NCBI GenBank assembly: GCA_022822085.1
Contig: JAJECK010000127.1
Span: forward strand, 24,022-88,021
Reading direction: 5' to 3'
From: Candidatus Poribacteria bacterium
Lineage (GTDB): Bacteria; Poribacteria; WGA-4E; WGA-3G
DNA: 64,000 nucleotides
Made by a program: the position numbers and the translations under genes. Below, piece after piece: positions 45,728-53,786 of the stretch (positions within the stretch are counted from its first letter, which is position 1; each line of letters starts with the position of its first letter). The notes beneath the pieces are model-generated. The model ran no database searches, had not been told where the DNA came from, and saw only the letters and a list, made by a program, of their open reading frames with translations.

Positions 45728-46170
45728 CTATTCTTGCAGCATTTGCGCAAATGCTTTAATGCTTTGCACCTTCGCAGCAGCGAGGTGTAACTGTTTAAGT
45801 CTTTGTAAATCATTTATGCTATGGAGCATCGGTGTTAAAGCGTGTACCGCTTCTGCTTGGAATCGATCCTCAAGCAAATCTAAAGTATATTCAATGGTAA
45901 TTTTCCGCACTTGGAGTTGGTAAGTCTTAGATTCTCGCATAAGTTCCTCCGGTATTCTTCGGATATATAGATCAGGGGTATGAACAATACTTCCGAAAAG
46001 AGATATTGCATAAAGTAAATCTGCCTGTGTCTCTTGGTCCACAGGGATTGCGCGCGCAGTATCAACGCATTCTTGTACCCACTTCTAACTCCATCCCTGC
46101 AGGCGGCTGCATCAGCGGGGCGACAGGTGGAAAAACCAAACCCGCAATGATGTAAAGTGATTCATTGAAC
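45728..46170 (-). pseudogene. Remnant of an Rpn-family (PD-(D/E)XK) nuclease/transposase
   Basis: The frame 45728-46042 encodes the C-terminal region of the family as I remember it: PVDQETQADLLYAISLFGSIV, then LDLLEDRFQAEAVHALTPML and DLQRLKQLHLAAAKVQSI. Upstream, in a different frame, 46060-46170 reads RFNESLYIIAGLVFPPVAPL followed by MQPPAGMELE, the segment that normally precedes it. So a frameshift near 46085 separates the two, and the N-terminal nuclease domain is absent. The remaining piece is probably not functional. The assignment is by memory of cyanobacterial relatives. Confidence 0.6.
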
Positions 46171-46262
46171 CTATTTCATAGAACTCTTAAAATTGTTCAA
46201 ACTATAGCAATAATTAATCGACCTTGAAAACAGGTTGCCAAAATATGTTAATACAACCTTAC

Positions 46263-47525
46263 CTACTCACGCACCTGACCATCACCATAGATAATATACT
46301 TATAACTCGTCAAACCCTCAAGCCCCATCGGACCACGAGAATGGAGTTTCTGCGTGCTAATTCCGACCTCAGCCCCCAATCCAAATTCATAACCATCGGT
46401 AAAGACAGTACTGGCATTCACATACACCGCAGCAGAGTCCACCTCTTTGAGAAAACGTTGCGATGCACTGTAACTTTCCGTGATAATTGCATCGGAATGA
46501 TGAGACCCATAAGTTTCAATATGGTCAATTGCCGTCCCTATATCGTCCACCACACGAATAGAGAGGATATAATCCAGATATTCAGTTCGCCAGTCTTCTT
46601 CGGTGGCAGGTATTGCTCCAGAAAATATCTTCTGTGTCTCTTCACATCCACGAATCTCAACATTTGCATCACGCATTGCCCCGCAGAAATTGGATAGGAA
46701 ATCAGTTGCTACATCGGTATGCACAAGGAGTGTCTCCAATGCATTACACACAGCAACTTTATATCCAATCTTTGCGTTCATACAAATGTCAATTGCCATC
46801 TCAAGATCAGCAGCTACGTCAACATAGATATGACAAATACCATCCGCATGTCCAAGCACCGGGATAACAGCTTCCCGCATCAATTTCTGGACGAATTCGT
46901 TGCTGCCACGTGGGATTACCAAATCAATATATTCTGGGAGTCGTATCAGTTCATATACCGCTTGCCTATCTGTAGTATCAACAAATTGGATAGCATCAGG
47001 CACACCTTCTTTAGCAGCGGTATCGCTGAGGATACTTGCAAGTATATTATTGGAGTGAATTGCCTCCGAACCACCCCGTAAAATAACACCGTTGCCAGAT
47101 TTGATACAGAGTGCCGATACTTCAACGGTCACATCAGGACGAGACTCATATACAACACCAACAACACCTATCGGAACGCGCACTCTACCGATTTTGAGCC
47201 CATTAGGACGTTCACCCATGCTAATAACTTCACCGATTGGATCAGGCAATGCAGCAACTTGACGCAAGTTATCAACCATCCGTGCAATCTTTCTGTCGTC
47301 AAGTAGGAGACGCTGCATCAATGGTGCTTCAAGACCTGTTTTCTCACCATTTTCAAGATCATATTGGTTCACTTCTTGAATATCGTCTTTCGCTTTCAGT
47401 ATGTTTTCTGCCATTGCTAAAAGTGCGTTGTTTCTGATATCAGCAGAACTCCGTGATAGAACACGCATCGCAGATTTTGCTTTTTTGGCTTTCAATTGGA
47501 TCATGTGTTGGATATCTTGGTTCAT
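46263..47525 (-). CDS. proA: Glutamate-5-semialdehyde dehydrogenase (gamma-glutamyl phosphate reductase)
   Basis: A 420-residue enzyme that reduces gamma-glutamyl phosphate with NADPH to the semialdehyde in proline synthesis. It has the aldehyde dehydrogenase fold. GVVYESRPDVTVEVSALCIKSGNGVILRGGSEA is the cofactor region in outline, and KVAVCNALETLLVH carries the catalytic Cys. VFTDGYEFGLGAEVGISTQKLHSRGPMGLEGLTSYKYI is the ProA signature region in outline. Full length. AAGGA lies before the ATG. ProB is not in the window. Confidence 0.95.
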   Translation of the reverse strand: MNQDIQHMIQLKAKKAKSAMRVLSRSSADIRNNALLAMAENILKAKDDIQEVNQYDLENGEKTGLEAPLMQRLLLDDRKIARMVDNLRQVAALPDPIGEVISMGERPNGLKIGRVRVPIGVVGVVYESRPDVTVEVSALCIKSGNGVILRGGSEAIHSNNILASILSDTAAKEGVPDAIQFVDTTDRQAVYELIRLPEYIDLVIPRGSNEFVQKLMREAVIPVLGHADGICHIYVDVAADLEMAIDICMNAKIGYKVAVCNALETLLVHTDVATDFLSNFCGAMRDANVEIRGCEETQKIFSGAIPATEEDWRTEYLDYILSIRVVDDIGTAIDHIETYGSHHSDAIITESYSASQRFLKEVDSAAVYVNASTVFTDGYEFGLGAEVGISTQKLHSRGPMGLEGLTSYKYIIYGDGQVRE

Positions 47526-47748
47526 AGTTTTCCTTCTTTACCTACCGGGGGCGTAGTATATATAGAAATGTTCTTATTGAAATTATACTACATATCAGGG
47601 CTGATACGCAATTTCTTTTGCCAATCCAATTACGATTTACGATAGAAGTAGAATCAACTCGGTAGACGATGTAAACGTCCAAGATTTATTCACGTTAACA
47701 TCACATAATTGCAAGATTAATCTATTAAACATTAAAAAAGGAGAATCA

Positions 47749-48387
47749 ATGCAGAAACTTTTTGCTATCTCAACACTATTTGTTACTTTAATGCTATTAG
47801 GCATGTGCGGTTGCGGAGGTGATGAGGAAAAACCTGTGGAACCAAAACCTGAGCCAACAACGCCTGAACCGATGTTACCACCAGAAGGATTTATCAGTTC
47901 TTGGGATGTCATTTCAATCAATGACGAAGATCCGTTGGCATTTGTCAATGCTGATGAGCCAGATGAAGAGGATAGACCTAAAATAAATACCGAGAACTTT
48001 TATTTTGAGTTTACTGAAGATAATAAGTGGACTTTAAATCTAAAATTTGAAATGGTAGAATTTCCAGAAGATCCAAATAGAGACGACCCCGAGAAGGCGG
48101 GAAAGGTTGAGTTGTCTGGAAATTGGTCAGGCACTTACGGTATTGATGATACGGTGCTATCTTTAGTTAAGGAAGAACCAGATGTTGACATAACGTCTGT
48201 TCCAGAGGATTTTTTAGATAACGCGTTTGAGGTGAGTTTAGTCGAAGCAAAAAACGAGATACTTGAGAAATTCAACACTCACGTCTTTAAGCCCTTTGCC
48301 AAAACCCGTTTCGCAATTGAGGGAGAAACGCTTACACTCATAGCTACAGGTTCCGTAGAAAACATAATGGTCCTTGAAAAACGGTAA
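47749..48387 (+). CDS. Secreted lipoprotein, unknown
   Basis: A 212-residue lipoprotein. The signal sequence ends in LLGMCGCGGDEEKP, with two adjacent lipobox-like Cys. A Pro/Glu-rich linker (PVEPKPEPTTPEPMLPPEG) leads to an acidic beta-rich domain (FISSWDVISIND, WTLNLKFEMVEF, ELSGNWSGTYGIDDTVLSL) that looks like a lipocalin-type 'WxxxG.Y' barrel. I recognise no exact family. It is followed by a terminator. Confidence 0.7.
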   Translation: MQKLFAISTLFVTLMLLGMCGCGGDEEKPVEPKPEPTTPEPMLPPEGFISSWDVISINDEDPLAFVNADEPDEEDRPKINTENFYFEFTEDNKWTLNLKFEMVEFPEDPNRDDPEKAGKVELSGNWSGTYGIDDTVLSLVKEEPDVDITSVPEDFLDNAFEVSLVEAKNEILEKFNTHVFKPFAKTRFAIEGETLTLIATGSVENIMVLEKR

Positions 48388-48415
48388 AGATTCTTATCAA
48401 ACTAAAATAGAAGAT

Positions 48416-48456
48416 GAACAATGGCAATATCGTCCATTGTTCGCTCTCTATTTTTT
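48416..48456 (+). terminator. Terminator after the 47749 lipoprotein gene
   Basis: GAACAATGG (48416-48424) pairs exactly with CCATTGTTC (48434-48442), then GCTCTCTATTTTTT. It starts 29 bases past the stop codon. The A-rich other side might also serve the convergent ferritin-like gene. Confidence 0.75.
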
Positions 48457-48472
48457 GTCAACAAAATAACGG

Positions 48473-48928
48473 CTATTCGTATTCCTTGAGAAATCCTCTG
48501 AATTCTCTGCGGTGCGTCTCTTCATCTGCAAGAAGTCTGATGCAGAGATCCTGTGTCACATAATCTTCCCCATCACACAAGCGAATAATCTTATTGTATT
48601 GATCTATAGCAGCGTTCTCTGCTTCAATAACTCCGTGAATCGCTGCAACAACGTCAGTAGTATTTTCTGGTGGTTGCAGTGAACTCTGCACAGGTTTGAA
48701 TTTGAACGACCCAGGAACACTTCCACCGATTTCTTTGATGCGCGAGGCAAGGTCTTGGGCATGTGAAATTTCCGTTTGAATATCTGCTGCAAGGGATTTT
48801 TTAATTTCTTCAGCACGTATGCCATCCAGATCTACTGAAATCGCAAGATAATTAATTGTCGCTTCCAGTTCCATCCAATATACTTTCGTCAATTCTTCAA
48901 TGACTGCGTCTCTTTTTACTTGATCCAT
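48473..48928 (-). CDS. Ferritin-like / bacterioferritin-type protein
   Basis: A 151-residue four-helix protein from ATG 48928 (AGGAG 5 bases before). The di-iron pattern is visible: E in VYWMELEATINYLA, E..H in QTEISHAQDLA, E in GVIEAENAAIDQYN, and E..H in LADEETHRREF. It may store iron or detoxify peroxide. It lies just after the haem importer genes on the same strand, which fits a role in storing iron released from haem, although it is 106 bases from hmuV and may have its own promoter. Confidence 0.85.
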   Translation of the reverse strand: MDQVKRDAVIEELTKVYWMELEATINYLAISVDLDGIRAEEIKKSLAADIQTEISHAQDLASRIKEIGGSVPGSFKFKPVQSSLQPPENTTDVVAAIHGVIEAENAAIDQYNKIIRLCDGEDYVTQDLCIRLLADEETHRREFRGFLKEYE

Positions 48929-49034
48929 GTTTTCTCCTATCATAAAGTATTGAGTTTTTGCTTTTTGTTTTCATCTATTAACAATAATATAAAACTTAAA
49001 AAATTGCAAATTATTACACAAAAACAGTGAAACC

Positions 49035-49805
49035 TTAAAAATTTTTTGTACACGGCATCACCCATGGATAACCATTAGGATGCGGTATAATATTAAACGA
49101 TATATTATAGGTTTCGGTTAACATTTTTTGTGTCAATACAGATTTTGGAGAACCACAAGCCACAGAAACTCCATCTTTTAACATCAAAAGTTGATCAGCA
49201 TACATAGATGCAAGATTCAGATCATGGATTGCGGTGATCACGGTTTTGCCTTCATCACATATATTTTTACAGAGATTGAGTATCTGCAGCTGATGCCTTG
49301 GATCCAGATGATTTGTCGGTTCATCTAACAAAAACAGACCTGGAGATTGCGCCAGTATTCGTGCTACATCAATACGACTTGCTTCACCACCTGATAAGGT
49401 TTGGTAAAGACGGTATGTAAAGGCATCCGCTTCTACGTTGCGAAGTGCTTTCTTGGCAATAGCAATGTCACTGGTTGTCTCTTTTGTTCCGTTCAAATAC
49501 GGGTAACGCCCAAACAGCACTACTTCTAATGCTGTAAAAGGGAAATTTATATCTCTTTTTTGTTGTAAGTATGCACGAAGTCGCGCAAGTTCCTTGGGTT
49601 CATAACTATTAATCGGTTTTCCAAAGAAGCTTATTTCACCTGTTGTCGGTATAAGTTCTCCGGATATTAGACGTAAGAGTGTGGATTTTCCAGCACCATT
49701 GGGACCGACGAATCCCCACAACAACCCGTTTTTTATTGTAAGGTTTATATCTTGCACCAACCATTTGCCATTAATCTGGTAGCTGACATCTTCCAGTTCA
49801 ATCAT
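49035..49805 (-). CDS. hmuV: Haem ABC importer ATPase
   Basis: A 256-residue ATPase of the FecE/HmuV family. Walker A is GPNGAGKST, the signature LSGGEASRIDVARIL, Walker B LFLLDEPTNHLD, and the switch His lies in AIHDLNLASMYAD. The FPFTALEVVLFGRYPY stretch fits HmuV/BtuD-like proteins. It energises uptake of haem (or another iron complex) across the inner membrane through the permease encoded just before it. Vitamin B12 transport is a less likely alternative given the neighbours. Confidence 0.9.
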   Translation of the reverse strand: MIELEDVSYQINGKWLVQDINLTIKNGLLWGFVGPNGAGKSTLLRLISGELIPTTGEISFFGKPINSYEPKELARLRAYLQQKRDINFPFTALEVVLFGRYPYLNGTKETTSDIAIAKKALRNVEADAFTYRLYQTLSGGEASRIDVARILAQSPGLFLLDEPTNHLDPRHQLQILNLCKNICDEGKTVITAIHDLNLASMYADQLLMLKDGVSVACGSPKSVLTQKMLTETYNISFNIIPHPNGYPWVMPCTKNF

Positions 49806-49858
49806 GATATTTATCCCCGCATTCTATCTTGTCTTTTCCTCAAATATCAAATATATAC

Positions 49859-50854
49859 TTATAGAAAAACTTCGCTTTTAAACTTAATCAATAACCATAA
49901 AAAGAACGGACCACCGATCAACGCTGTGACAACCCCAACAGGTAATTCGGCAGGAATAACAACGGTTCGAGAAAAAAGATCAGCTAAAATTAGCAAGATT
50001 GCACCGCCTAACGCAGAACCGGGTAACACATACCGATGATCTGCACCACCCATCAGTCTTAAAAGGTGCGGAACAACGAGTCCAATGAAACCGATTCCTC
50101 CTGCTGCTGATACCGCTGCACCTACCGTTAAGGCAACACCAAATACCGATAATCGCTTCAAAGATTCAGTCGGGACACCGAGATGATACGCTTCGGATTC
50201 ACCCAGACTGATCGCATTCAAGGCAGATGCTTGTTGTAACAACACAAACAACCCTACAATTGCAATCGGAAACGTAACAAGGACAACAGACCAAGTAGCA
50301 CCACCAAAACCACCGAGTAACCAAAAGGTGAGACTCCGGAGTTGTTCATCGTCGGCGAGAAACGTCATCAATCCAATACATGCCCCTGCGAGACTGTTGA
50401 GAGCGATACCCGCGAGCAGTAGTGTTACCGTGTGCACCTTGCCTCGTGTTTCAGATATCTTCCAGACACCGATAGTCACAAGCATACCACAGGCAAATGC
50501 AGCGATAGGTAGACCCCACATACCTAACACACCACCACCCACCAGAACAATCCATAATGATGCTCCTAAACCTGCCCCTGCTGTAATACCGATCAAACCC
50601 GGATCTGCTAACGGATTGCGAAAAATACCTTGAAGGGTTGTGCCGGATATCGCTAACATTGCACCAACAAGTGCCGCTAAAACGACACGTGGAAAACGCA
50701 CGTAAAGCAAAACTGCAAAACCATCTTCTTGCAGAAACAGAATTCTCGGTATTTTCCACGGTAGAATTTGATATGCCCCTACGCCAGCTGCTACACAAAT
50801 GGATATCGGTAGTAGACCGCTCATGAACAACAAAATCTTAGTCTGTCTTTGCAT
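49859..50854 (-). CDS. hmuU: Haem ABC importer permease (FecCD family)
   Basis: A 331-residue inner-membrane permease with about ten helices. Family marks include GAMLAISGTTLQGIFRNPLADPGLIGI, given as pattern, ALGGAILLILADLFSRTV and PAELPVGVVTALIGGPFFLWLL in outline. It overlaps the 3' end of hmuT by 17 bases and is followed by hmuV. Together they form a type II importer. Confidence 0.92.
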   Translation of the reverse strand: MQRQTKILLFMSGLLPISICVAAGVGAYQILPWKIPRILFLQEDGFAVLLYVRFPRVVLAALVGAMLAISGTTLQGIFRNPLADPGLIGITAGAGLGASLWIVLVGGGVLGMWGLPIAAFACGMLVTIGVWKISETRGKVHTVTLLLAGIALNSLAGACIGLMTFLADDEQLRSLTFWLLGGFGGATWSVVLVTFPIAIVGLFVLLQQASALNAISLGESEAYHLGVPTESLKRLSVFGVALTVGAAVSAAGGIGFIGLVVPHLLRLMGGADHRYVLPGSALGGAILLILADLFSRTVVIPAELPVGVVTALIGGPFFLWLLIKFKSEVFL

Positions 50855-51830
50855 TTATTTTTTGTTTCAGATGTTTTTCTTCACCTGTTGCAACGAAATA
50901 CCCTTCAACTTCATAGATACCCTTGAATAGATCAAGCGCGGCACGTCCAGAACGAGGACCGAATCCAGATAAGTACTGACCAGCCATTGCCACAACACGT
51001 CTGTTTCGTCCGGCAGGTGTAAGTGCCAACCCAGGCAATTTGAGTAGACCATCAACACCACCAACAGACTTTAACCCTGTGGTAAACAGGACATATACAT
51101 CTGGTTGGGCAGCGATAACCGCTTCAGCAGTCATCGGTTTGTTTCCTTTGATTTTCCCCGCAGCATTTTCCACACCAGCGATTTTAAACATTGCTGCTGC
51201 AGCAGTATCTTCCCCTAACACTAATGCAGTTTGTGTGCCTCGTAGATACAGAAAAAGAGCTTTTAGCTTTGGTTTTTCTTTCCGTAATATGAGTTTTGTT
51301 TGCAACTTTTTGATGTCAACATCTAAAGCTTCAATCAATTCTTTGGCTTTTTTCTCACACCCGACTGCCTTTCCTATGCTAAGTATCCTTTTCTTTGCAG
51401 TCTCAAATGTACGGGGTTCTTTTAGTAATAAAACTGTCACGCCTGCCATTCGGAGTTGTTTAACGACTTGGGTTGGTTTCACATCATCGCGTCCAATAAC
51501 TAATGTCGGTTTCAGTGAGAGGATACCCTCAGCATTTAGTCCATACTGATACCCAACACTCGGAAGTTTCTCTTTGACACCTTCTGGGTAGGATGATGAA
51601 GCATCACATCCGACAACCTTTTTTCCAACACCCAGCGCGAAAAGTATTTCAGTAGTACTGCCGTTGAGACTTACAATCCGTTCAGAGGAGGCGATGACTA
51701 CGGACTTATCTTCTGCATCTTTAACCGCAATTGGATTTGCAACAACAAAACATACGACTGCACTAAATACAATGAAAATCAAGACACTAATTATCCATGC
51801 CTTGATAAAGTTTGAACGTAAAAATTGCAT
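50838..51830 (-). CDS. hmuT: Haem-binding periplasmic protein (HmuT-like)
   Basis: A 330-residue substrate-binding protein of the PBP2_TroA/HemT type. It has an N-terminal signal-anchor (WIISVLIFIVFSAVVCFVV) and the folds ERIVSLNGSTTEILFALGVGKKVVG and SSYPEGVKEKLPSVGYQYGLNAE in outline. A Tyr in GYQYG is at the place where haem-binding HmuT/ShuT proteins bind the iron, though I cannot prove the match. AGGAGG lies just before the ATG. It is first in the hmuTUV unit. Confidence 0.88.
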   Translation of the reverse strand: MQFLRSNFIKAWIISVLIFIVFSAVVCFVVANPIAVKDAEDKSVVIASSERIVSLNGSTTEILFALGVGKKVVGCDASSSYPEGVKEKLPSVGYQYGLNAEGILSLKPTLVIGRDDVKPTQVVKQLRMAGVTVLLLKEPRTFETAKKRILSIGKAVGCEKKAKELIEALDVDIKKLQTKLILRKEKPKLKALFLYLRGTQTALVLGEDTAAAAMFKIAGVENAAGKIKGNKPMTAEAVIAAQPDVYVLFTTGLKSVGGVDGLLKLPGLALTPAGRNRRVVAMAGQYLSGFGPRSGRAALDLFKGIYEVEGYFVATGEEKHLKQKINAKTD

Positions 51831-52037
51831 CCTATTTCCTCCTGAAGATGATTAGTTGGCATGGAATCTATTGAGGTTAAGGAGATTTTGATGCGAATTT
51901 AGGCATAAAGCATAAATTTATATTAATAGATTCCATGTCCAACGTCTCATGAACTCAGTGTTCAGTTGTTCTGTATAGACGATAGAAAGGGATTTCAGTT
52001 AACTAATCCTATAAGACATAATAAAACATAAAGAGAC
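51831..52037. other. Spacer between hmuT and the HmuY-like lipoprotein
   Basis: A 207-base gap in the haem cluster with no clear terminator and no second Fur box. hmuTUV might be transcribed from the cluster promoter or from an unseen local one. Confidence 0.4.
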
Positions 52038-52724
52038 TTAAAAATTACGACTTCCATCAGGTTGATGAGTATACTCAAACGTGACAAATCCGCTATCCTG
52101 CTTGTTTTCGTTATCCTTGTAATATCCTAAAAAACTGACTTTAGCATAAGTTCCATCTGCAGCTGTAATGGTGAACACACGGTCCTCAATAGGCAAGATC
52201 CAATGTGTGGGTGGACCCGTATAGATATACCATCCTTTTTCACTTTGTGGGACAATTGCAAGCGTATCTTCTGAATCTATAAGGTACCCGTTTTCCGGGG
52301 CAAATGTTACACCTTCAAAAGTTGTGTCTATTAGCATAACAGCACTTCCCTTTCCTGGTCCACTGATACCACCGTTCAGCTTAACTTGTGTTCGCTGAAA
52401 TCCGATATCCCATGCATCCGAATTAATTGCATCTGCAACTTCAACAACATCACCAGTTTCAAAAGAGAAATACGCCCATTCTTCTTTACTTGTAGCATCT
52501 ATTGTAAACGTATGTGCTTCCAATCTAACAGTATCGTTATCCGGTTCTGTATTGTCAGAAGTCAATGGGTGATCGGATGTTATATTTGTAGTTTCTGATT
52601 CCATAAGTGGAGACTCTGGGTTTTCATCATCAGAGGAACCACAACCAAAAAATATAAAAACGGAGATGAACAACATAAACCAGATAACAATATACCAATT
52701 GATGTAATCTCTAATTTTGACCAT
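52038..52724 (-). CDS. HmuY-family haem-binding lipoprotein
   Basis: A 228-residue lipoprotein with lipobox FIFFGC (Cys 28). After an acidic Ser/Thr linker, the domain from about residue 70 has the HmuY pattern: AYFSFETGDVVEV, then AWDIGFQRTQVKLNGGISGPG, GWYIYTGPPTHWILP and a last GYYKDN ... FVTFEY. HmuY takes haem from host or environmental proteins in Bacteroidota. A related gene without a lipobox is at 53037-53684. The intervening gene is a 76-residue orphan. Confidence 0.85.
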   Translation of the reverse strand: MVKIRDYINWYIVIWFMLFISVFIFFGCGSSDDENPESPLMESETTNITSDHPLTSDNTEPDNDTVRLEAHTFTIDATSKEEWAYFSFETGDVVEVADAINSDAWDIGFQRTQVKLNGGISGPGKGSAVMLIDTTFEGVTFAPENGYLIDSEDTLAIVPQSEKGWYIYTGPPTHWILPIEDRVFTITAADGTYAKVSFLGYYKDNENKQDSGFVTFEYTHQPDGSRNF

Positions 52725-52740
52725 AATAATGCTCCTGTTA

Positions 52741-52766
52741 GCAGCGCGCCTTTACAGACGCGCTGC
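52741..52766. repeat. Intercistronic GC-rich palindrome
   Basis: GCAGCGCG and CGCGCTGC form an 8-bp stem around CCTTTACAGA in the gap between the HmuY-like lipoprotein gene and the small orphan gene. Its layout recalls the ilvB-ilvN hairpin. Confidence 0.65.
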
Positions 52767-52775
52767 ATGAAATGG

Positions 52776-53006
52776 CTATGCCTTCAAAGTTACACTAAGA
52801 TCTCTTAAATTGATTTCCTCGTCTACTGGTTCGGAAACCTTACGCAAGGTATCTAATGCCTCAGTAAAAACTTCAGCGACCCGGTAGAATTCTTCTGGCT
52901 CCATCGTTATGTCCAATGCCCGATATCTAAGATGGATATGTCCATCCAGGCATTGATAGATGGCGCATATATTAGATTGTGACAAAAAGTTGGTTTTGCG
53001 ACCCAT
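52776..53006 (-). CDS. Small protein of the haem cluster, unknown
   Basis: A 76-residue soluble protein preceded by AAGGAG. The sequence runs NICAIYQCLDGHIHLRYRALD, then ITMEPEEFYRVAEVFTEALDTL. The C..C.DGHIHLRY part offers two Cys and two His that could bind haem or iron. It faintly resembles small Bacteroidota proteins of the DUF6686 kind, but I am not sure. It lies between two HmuY-like genes, so a role in haem handling is likely. Confidence 0.65.
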   Translation of the reverse strand: MGRKTNFLSQSNICAIYQCLDGHIHLRYRALDITMEPEEFYRVAEVFTEALDTLRKVSEPVDEEINLRDLSVTLKA

Positions 53007-53036
53007 TTCTTTCTCCTTACGACACGGGAATATCTA

Positions 53037-53684
53037 TTATCGTGCCTGTTTAATTTCTCCCCAAGTTGTCGTTAATTTTCTATGGGCAACGACATCAGTA
53101 GGAGCAGATTCTATGAAGTTACGGGTACCATTATCTTGTAAAATATATTCTATGCTAATGTACCCTGAACCTTCTTTAGTTTCATTATTTTCATAATAAC
53201 CCATAAAACGTAGTTTTGCGTAATTACCATTTGCAGTCCGCAAGATGTAGACTCTTGCATTTGGTAATATCCAATGATTTGGTGGTCCTGTATAGGTATA
53301 CCACCCATCACCACGGGCGATGGTGGCAATTTGTTCGGTATCTGCAATGTACTCTCCCTCTGGTGCTTCAAGGATCTCTTCAAAATCAATATCCTCTAGG
53401 ACCAGGACTTCTGCATCTCCAGAACCACTGACACCACCATTCGCTATTACTACGGTTCGTTGAAAACCGAGGTCCCACTCGAGGGATGTTGCAGCATCTT
53501 TGATGTCAACTATTTCTCCTTCAAGTAGATTGACATAAACCCAACTCTCACGGTCAGTTGCATCGACCGTGAGAGTATTGTGATGTAGATCAGCATACAC
53601 AGTGAGGACTGTGATGCTGAATGTTACGACGAAGAGTATTTTAGTGCCGATAATTAGGTTGTGTAAGCACAGGTGACTTTTCAT
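53037..53684 (-). CDS. HmuY-family secreted protein
   Basis: A 215-residue protein with a signal sequence (ILFVVTFSITVLTVYA) but no lipobox. The mature part repeats the HmuY pattern seen in the 52038 gene: WVYVNLLEGEIVDI, EWDLGFQRTVVIANGGVSGSG, GWYTYTGPPNHWILPNA, and GYYENNETKEGSGYISIEY in outline. It is a paralogue of that lipoprotein, likely extracellular or periplasmic. It follows the TonB receptor by about 100 bases. Confidence 0.85.
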   Translation of the reverse strand: MKSHLCLHNLIIGTKILFVVTFSITVLTVYADLHHNTLTVDATDRESWVYVNLLEGEIVDIKDAATSLEWDLGFQRTVVIANGGVSGSGDAEVLVLEDIDFEEILEAPEGEYIADTEQIATIARGDGWYTYTGPPNHWILPNARVYILRTANGNYAKLRFMGYYENNETKEGSGYISIEYILQDNGTRNFIESAPTDVVAHRKLTTTWGEIKQAR

Positions 53685-53786
53685 CAGATAACTCCTTTTA
53701 ATAATGTAGTGTGGTTAAATCTAATTAATGATTATGAGATTTGCATAATCCTTGTTAAATAACGATCGTAGTTCTTACCCTATGTT

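Noticed and set aside
46224..46697. A 157-codon frame opposite proA
   Set aside because: It is a shadow of proA with no features of its own.
52038..53684. The two HmuY-like genes as an unknown new family
   Set aside because: The repeated W-D-(I/L)-GFQR...GG(I/V)SG pattern fits the known HmuY family, and the haem context agrees.
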